Source of the DNA: Artemisia argyi
Lineage: Eukaryota > Streptophyta > Magnoliopsida > Asterales > Asteraceae
NCBI GenBank assembly: GCA_030686995.1
Contig: CM060695.1
Location: forward strand, 96,996,871 to 97,060,870
Length of the DNA: 64,000 bases
Reading direction: 5' to 3'
Every line of letters starts with the position of its first letter. The stretch's first letter is position 1. Shown one piece after another: positions 59,320-64,000 of the stretch. The notes beneath the pieces are model-generated. The model saw nothing but the letters and a program-made list of their open reading frames with translations. It was not told the origin of the DNA and ran no database searches. The translations under genes were made by a program, and so were the position numbers.

Positions 59320-60663
59320 TCGTAATGGTAACTCCGAGGTCATCCCAAGAACTATGTGGTGCAGATTATATCTAAGTCTAATGTCACTAAATAATACTAA
59401 TTTTAAAGTAGAAATGATTGATTAAATAAAATGAAATGAAAGTAAATAAACAAAAAGCAATTAAAGGTGAGGTTGTGAGCAGTAAGAGAGAAATGTGCTA
59501 ACCTAATTACTCCTCCTATATCGCTTGCAATAATGTTTCCTATTAAACTAATCTCATGCTTTAGGTGGGGCGGACATATATCACTAGGTTCATATGGTAA
59601 AGTTCCCTAGCCTATCTCCCCCGAATCCTGCCGGGAACCACATGCACTTCCCCATGATAGTAAGCCGACGTACGGTAGACGGGTTTTGATGCGTGGAATT
59701 GCACCCTCGCAAAAGGTTTTACCTCTCAAGGGATTTTGAGAAGCTTGCAATCCCCACCAGGCAGTGTACCTGTTCGTTGTAGTATAGTATAGTGACAAGT
59801 ACCGAGGGATTGATCGTTCAACTCTAGGAATAGTGTTCGCTAGGGTTAAAATTCTACTAAACTAGGTCTAGGGGTGAGGGATGATTCTTTTTGTATTTTT
59901 ATATTTTAAGGAAAGCAATTAAAATCTCGGTTTTGGAAGGAGTGGGCAGAATTAGTTGCTAGTCAACTAACCCAATTAACTAAAGATGCAATCAAAATAA
60001 AATAAAATAAACTTAAATTAAATTGTGGTGTAAGCAATAATGAGAGAAAGTGTGTTTACTTAGATTTCATTACTCCCTAGATATCTTTTACCGGTTGATT
60101 AGCTTGTTACAATTGCATGGATGACGGGTTATATTCCTTAATACTAGTCGTAGGGCCGTATACGATCTTCCCTAACTCTATAGGCTTCTACCTCAATCCT
60201 ATGTCGACCCGACTAAAAGCTCCTAACATGGTATCCCTGGAAGTTACCTATGCATTAAATATAACCAAATAATCATAGTACACATCCGATCATGTTTCTT
60301 AAGACGTTCAAGCAAGTTACAAATTGGAAGTCTGCCAGTTTTCTTAAGCCTAACATCGAATTCATTCATCCACAACAATTATAAGCAAACCATCAACCAA
60401 TAATTAACATCTAGGTTTCATTACATCTAAGCAAACACGAAGGAAACCTAGGCTAGTATGTTAAAGAGAAGACAAGCGTAAGATATAATCAAACAACACA
60501 TAGACATATTGAATGATTTGGTAAAGTACTTATCTTCAATTGAACATGGAAGAAACAAAGGGTTGAAACCCTTAAAATAGCTAGAAAATTCGTCTAGGGT
60601 TTATTCCCTCAAATTTGCACACAATGAATGAAAACTAGAAAACTATATACAGATTTTGTATCC

Positions 60664-60923
60664 TGACGGCATCAAGAGCAAGGTGTGACGTCGTCAACTC
60701 GCCGCCAAAATAAACTCGTGTTGCCTAGATCCACTTCTGACGCCGTCACTCTCTATGGGTTCTGAGTCGTCACTCTTTACGTTTACTCTTGATGGCCTTG
60801 GAAATTTTGTACGTGACGCCGTCAGATCCCCTTCACAAAACATTCTGGCGCGTCATGTGTATTTGATTTATTCACCCTTTTTTCAACTCATGGCCCCGTC
60901 ACTAGCAGTATGTGACGCCGTCA
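60664..60923. promoter_or_regulatory. TGACG-n-CGTCA palindrome array in U3 of element C
   Basis: TGACGTCGTCA at 60686 and TGACGCCGTCA at 60738, 60814 and 60913, with a weaker TGACGGCATCA at 60664 and single CGTCA/TGACG half-sites between. TGACG is the core bound by plant TGA-type bZIP factors (as-1 element). Two more lie in the interior at 63143 and 63165. In element sense the array is 200-470 bp into the LTR, upstream of any transcription start. Confidence 0.5.
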
Positions 60924-61126
60924 AGTGCAATTTCCAGCATGATTTGAGACTTTGTCGTTTTCTGCACTTTTTCGCTCAAAAAACTTCCAAAATGCTTCCT
61001 TTTGTAAAATTCCTCTCAAAAGTACCTAAAATGACAAAAGGAACGATTTAGGGCAATATTTGATCAAATAATCTCGACTTTGGCCTTAAATGACCCCCTA
61101 AAAGCGGTACACTTTTCGCTTCATCA

Positions 61127-61150
61127 AATACCCTTACACTTGAGGTTTGC
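61127..61150 (-). promoter_or_regulatory. Polypurine tract of element C
   Basis: On the minus strand CCTCAAGTGTAAGGGTATT abuts the LTR start TGATGAAG. It is preceded by CTTGAGGACAAGCAAA, a block usually found at this place in Tat-type elements. Confidence 0.65.
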
Positions 61151-62938
61151 TTGTCCTCAAGAAAATGCGCTTTTATTCTAATCAAACTACAAGTTAGGGG
61201 TCATTTAACACTAAGATAAAAGTAATTACAACAAATAATCGTTCCACTTCAACCAAAAACAAGCACGGAAATTATACACTAGCGCCTCACAAATAGTGTA
61301 ATAAAGTATATATCACAATATGGAAATGGAAAACATCTCTCACTACATGTCATAGCAAATAGATTACCATAGGCTTGGGAAAGGATCAAAGCTCCACCAC
61401 TTGGCGTAAGCACCTAGAATAAACTATCAAAGACGTCTTTTAAAGGGTCATAACGTGAGGTGTAGGGATAGGATAAACATGGTTTTGTTGGATAAAGGCA
61501 ATATTTACTGGTGGCGAGTTAATCATCCTGGTCAATTACATGTACAATGTGGCGTTGCTAAGCCAAGACTCGACTCGACTTAAGCTAATCAAAAACTAAT
61601 AAAACATAGAATGAAACGGGATGGTAGTCCGTATATTTTTTCTCTTTTTCTTTTTCTATTTTTTTTCTTTATTTTTCCGATTTTTTTATTTTATTTTATT
61701 TTATTATTTTTTTTTTTTGCATACACTCTTACCCTACCATCCAAAATAATACATCATAGAGAATTTGCATTCCCCTTACACTTGAACTTTTACATACTTT
61801 ACAATTAACTATTCTAATGACTCGAATTAAGATAATCAAAACACTTGGAGTACTTTTTAAGATTAACGCACATATGGAGGTAATATATGATGTTCTTCCC
61901 CATTACTCCATAACACTAGTACTTTACCCATGAGTCCCAATCGTCCCAAAACAATATGTACAATATATGACTCGACTTAGCAACCATGTAATCAATTAGA
62001 TAATTAACTAAGGGTTTAAACAAATAACAATAATGCACTAAAGATGAGTGCATACACGGAAGGCTAAGGCGATTTGGTTGCACATTTGGGGTGGAATGTA
62101 AAAAAATTCTATCTTTAAGTAAAATGCTTAAAGTTAGAAATGAAAAGATAGGCTCGGAGGGGTGTACTAGGGGTATCGTGTACTAAAAATGAGTACATCG
62201 CAAAGGTGTGGGAAAAATTAATTGACTTCACTAGTCAAGGTAATTGACTTAAATGGTCAAGTAGTTATGATACGGGTTTAACACAAGCGTAATCCTAATG
62301 CCTCTTATCATGTAGTAAATCCTACTACACGAATGTAGTCTCACTAGCGGTCTCGGGATGCATCACTAACGCAAGTTCTAGAATCTAAGTACTACCGGTA
62401 CACTCATAAGCACTAATAATGAATGCTTTTCCCAAAAAATCTAAAGGCGAACCTCACATATTTGGGTGGAAATTTTTTTTGAGTGGTACGGTTTTTGTGC
62501 CAGTCATACAACTCCGATCCATGAGACGCTCATTAAGGCTAAAGCTTTACTCCTAAATGTTGTAAAAAATTTTAAATTTGGCGCTAAAATTGCCCTAACA
62601 AGTATTTCTCTTAGTTTTATTACACACCCACTATTGAACAAACAAACTCAAGCGTAATTGTATTCTCTAAAGTATCATCATTTACCCTCCCCTTACACTT
62701 AGGCTGAACATTGTCCCCAATGTTCAATAAAAAGATGTAAAAGTAAATAAGGTAAAAGAATGAAAACAAATACTCCCCTGATTCGTTTGATGTGGATAAA
62801 TCGTTAACATGGTCAAATCCTCCTCCAAGAAAATGAACGTTGAAAGCTTCCCTTCCGAAATGATAAATCATCTTCTTGTCCAATGTAACCTGTTAAACCT
62901 GAGAAAACAATCATGGCAACCTCGCGTAAAATCGGCGG

Positions 62939-63020
<82 letters not shown>

Positions 63021-63560
63021 AAATAATGCTTGTGGAATGAATGTTTGCAGATTTCCTAGAATTTATAAAACTAAAGAATTAACAAAAACTTCAAGACTCC
63101 GTTAGTAAAACAAAACTTGCAAAATTTCCAGAAGTTTACACCTGACGCTGTCAGGTGTTAATCCTGACGTCGTCAGAGTGTTCTGATAGAAATCTCATGT
63201 TAAGTTTCTGGAAAATTTCTTGAAAAACTTATGCTTTAATCCCTGGAATTTCCTGCAAAACATCATTATGACTCGATACAAGCATTTGACTCAAACAAAT
63301 ACTAATATACATGTTCATTTAATATTGTTGTGGTTCATGTTCATTCCAGTTCTTATAAACAAATTTAGATTTCCCTTACACTTATTTTTTGCAAAATACC
63401 TTTATATGTAGTTAAGACGAAGTTAAAAACAAAATAAAGCATTTTCACAATTTACTTTGAAACATGAGCCACAAACAATAAAAATAAAACATGCATACGG
63501 AAACAAATAAAATCAAACAAACAAACAATCAAACCAATAAATAAAATAAAAACATCAAAC
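61151..63560 (-). other. Non-coding 3' region of element C
   Basis: About 2.4 kb between the coding remnant and the PPT, AT-rich, with a C/T-rich tract at 61635-61720, the (TA)n run at 62941-63017 and two TGACG palindromes near 63150. No ORF worth reporting; long untranslated 3' regions are normal for Tat elements. Confidence 0.55.
62941..63017. repeat. (TA)38 microsatellite
   Basis: A pure AT/TA run of about 77 bp in the 3' region of element C. Confidence 0.95.
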
Positions 63561-63633
63561 AATTTAAAACATGGGTTGGGTTGCCTCCCAAGAAGCGCTT
63601 GTTTTTGTTCGAGTCACAAGCCTGACTCTACCC

Positions 63634-63998
63634 TTATTTAACGAAAATAGGGGAGGTTTTCCCTAAACTTTGGATTAAGCGCGGGTGGAAGTAGCGATAC
63701 ACACCCTTAGGGTAGAAATATGCCACGTGAGGTGAAGGGGGTAAGTGAATGGCTTCCTTCATCTTAAAACTACCCGGATAATATTGGTTCCTCTTTTGTC
63801 TCCTAGATGTAAATCTAAGGATGGAAAGGTGCGTAAAGATTGAGGTTCAGGTTCATCAACACTAGGAAATTCCCTAGAACTAAGAGTAAGGTTATCACTA
63901 CCAGTATTCAAACCTATATCCTCTAGTGGTGCTTGGTCCAAGGGTTCTACCTCAATTGGGGTTCCTATAGTCTGGTCTACTTCTTTCGGGTAAGTCAC
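63634..63998 (-). pseudogene. End of a Tat-type retrotransposon ORF (element C)
   Basis: On the minus strand the frame enters from the right edge and reads FPSLDLHLGDKRG, a block seen from memory in Asteraceae Tat/Athila-like elements as PSLDVSLGDERG. Near 63780 a one-base shift moves the coding line to the next frame (PGSFKMKEAIHLPPSPHVA, YFYPKGVYRYFHPRL), which ends at TAA 63634-63636. The GGGAGGCAACCC motif follows at about 63575-63600. The frameshift marks it as degraded. Function of this terminal ORF is unknown to me. Confidence 0.55.
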
Positions 63999-64000
63999 GG

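Larger units (their letters stand above)
46915..61126 (-). repeat. 3' LTR of element C (about 1.9 kb when D is removed)
   Basis: Plus-strand ends TGATGTAGGATTTC and CGCTTCATCA, i.e. TGATG...CATCA terminal inverted repeats. It consists of 46915-47016 and 59320-61126, with D and one TSD copy between. In element sense U3 starts at 61126 and contains the TGACG palindrome array. The PPT abuts 61126. The left flank ATACT (46910-46914) would be one TSD copy. Confidence 0.72.
46915..64000 (-). mobile_element. Ty3/gypsy element C, Tat-type, 3' part (continues past the right edge)
   Basis: Minus strand. The 3' LTR covers 46915-61126 and is split by element D. Then come the PPT, a long non-coding 3' region with the AAGCGCTTCTTGGGAGGCAACCC-type motif (about 63570-63602), and the end of a coding region at 63634-63998. 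That motif, and a PPT region reading CTTGAGGACAAGCAAACCTC before the TGATGAAG LTR start, are typical of the Tat/Retand/Athila branch. The 5' LTR and most of pol are outside the window. It is inserted in the integrase of element A after GGATACT. Confidence 0.75.

Noticed and set aside
60755..61051. 98-codon ORF in LTR C
   Set aside because: Plus-strand frame inside the U3 of a minus-strand element, overlapping the TGACG palindromes; no domain.
1..64000. tRNA, rRNA or other standard RNA genes
   Set aside because: No cloverleaf-type or rRNA sequence noticed; the tRNA-complementary 12-mers are retrotransposon primer-binding sites.

Overview
This window is plant nuclear DNA, and the retroelements point to the daisy family (Asteraceae). 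It has one ordinary host gene with plant introns, no bacterial-type features, and LTR retrotransposons over most of its length. The Ty3/gypsy (Tekay-like) and Ty1/copia proteins resemble, from memory, those that dominate Tanacetum/Artemisia-type genomes. No database search was possible, so the family placement is an inference.

Layout, left to right. (1) 1-5569: 3' remnant of a Sirevirus-like Ty1/copia element (here 'F'): an integrase fragment, a small accessory ORF with its own TATA box, a cluster of polypurine tracts, and a 2.65-kb LTR. (2) 5570-11650: gene-poor DNA with a possible stray exon, a 1.56-kb Mutator-like element with a perfect 9-bp target-site duplication (TSD), and a small hAT-type MITE. 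(3) 11731-16676, minus strand: the only complete host gene, a five-exon Tubby-like F-box protein of about 390 residues, with a MITE in its upstream region and another just past its stop codon. (4) 17050-25354: decayed gypsy reverse transcriptase, two copies of a short Helitron-like element, and a 5.9-kb CACTA element with remains of a Ptta/En/Spm-type gene and TTACCC-rich subterminal repeats. (5) 25517-64000: a nest of five LTR retrotransposons. Copia element 'A' is the base. Its 5' LTR is split by a large non-autonomous LTR element 'E' (3.1-kb LTRs, 0.67-kb interior), its gag by a Sirevirus-like copia 'B' (minus strand), and its integrase by a Tat-type gypsy 'C' (minus strand, running off the right edge). 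The 3' LTR of C is in turn split by 'D', a young full-length Tekay-like gypsy of 12.3 kb. TSDs, primer-binding sites (PBS) and polypurine tracts (PPT) support most of these boundaries.

Most unusual observations: (a) the LTR of A is a giant imperfect palindrome in which the start of U3 is an inverted copy of R-U5, so the two ends of the genomic RNA would be complementary; (b) B and F, which share a lineage, each carry between pol and the 3' LTR a short sense ORF behind its own TATA box, with a similar His/Cys-x-Cys-Cys motif, and in B a palindrome found upstream of the LTR TATA box also lies upstream of this ORF; (c) C has an array of TGACG-n-CGTCA palindromes in its U3; (d) D is nearly intact apart from one in-frame stop in the integrase zinc-binding motif and carries an extra proline-rich/coiled-coil ORF ahead of gag. 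Apart from the Tubby-like gene, almost everything coding here is transposon-derived, and most of it is broken.
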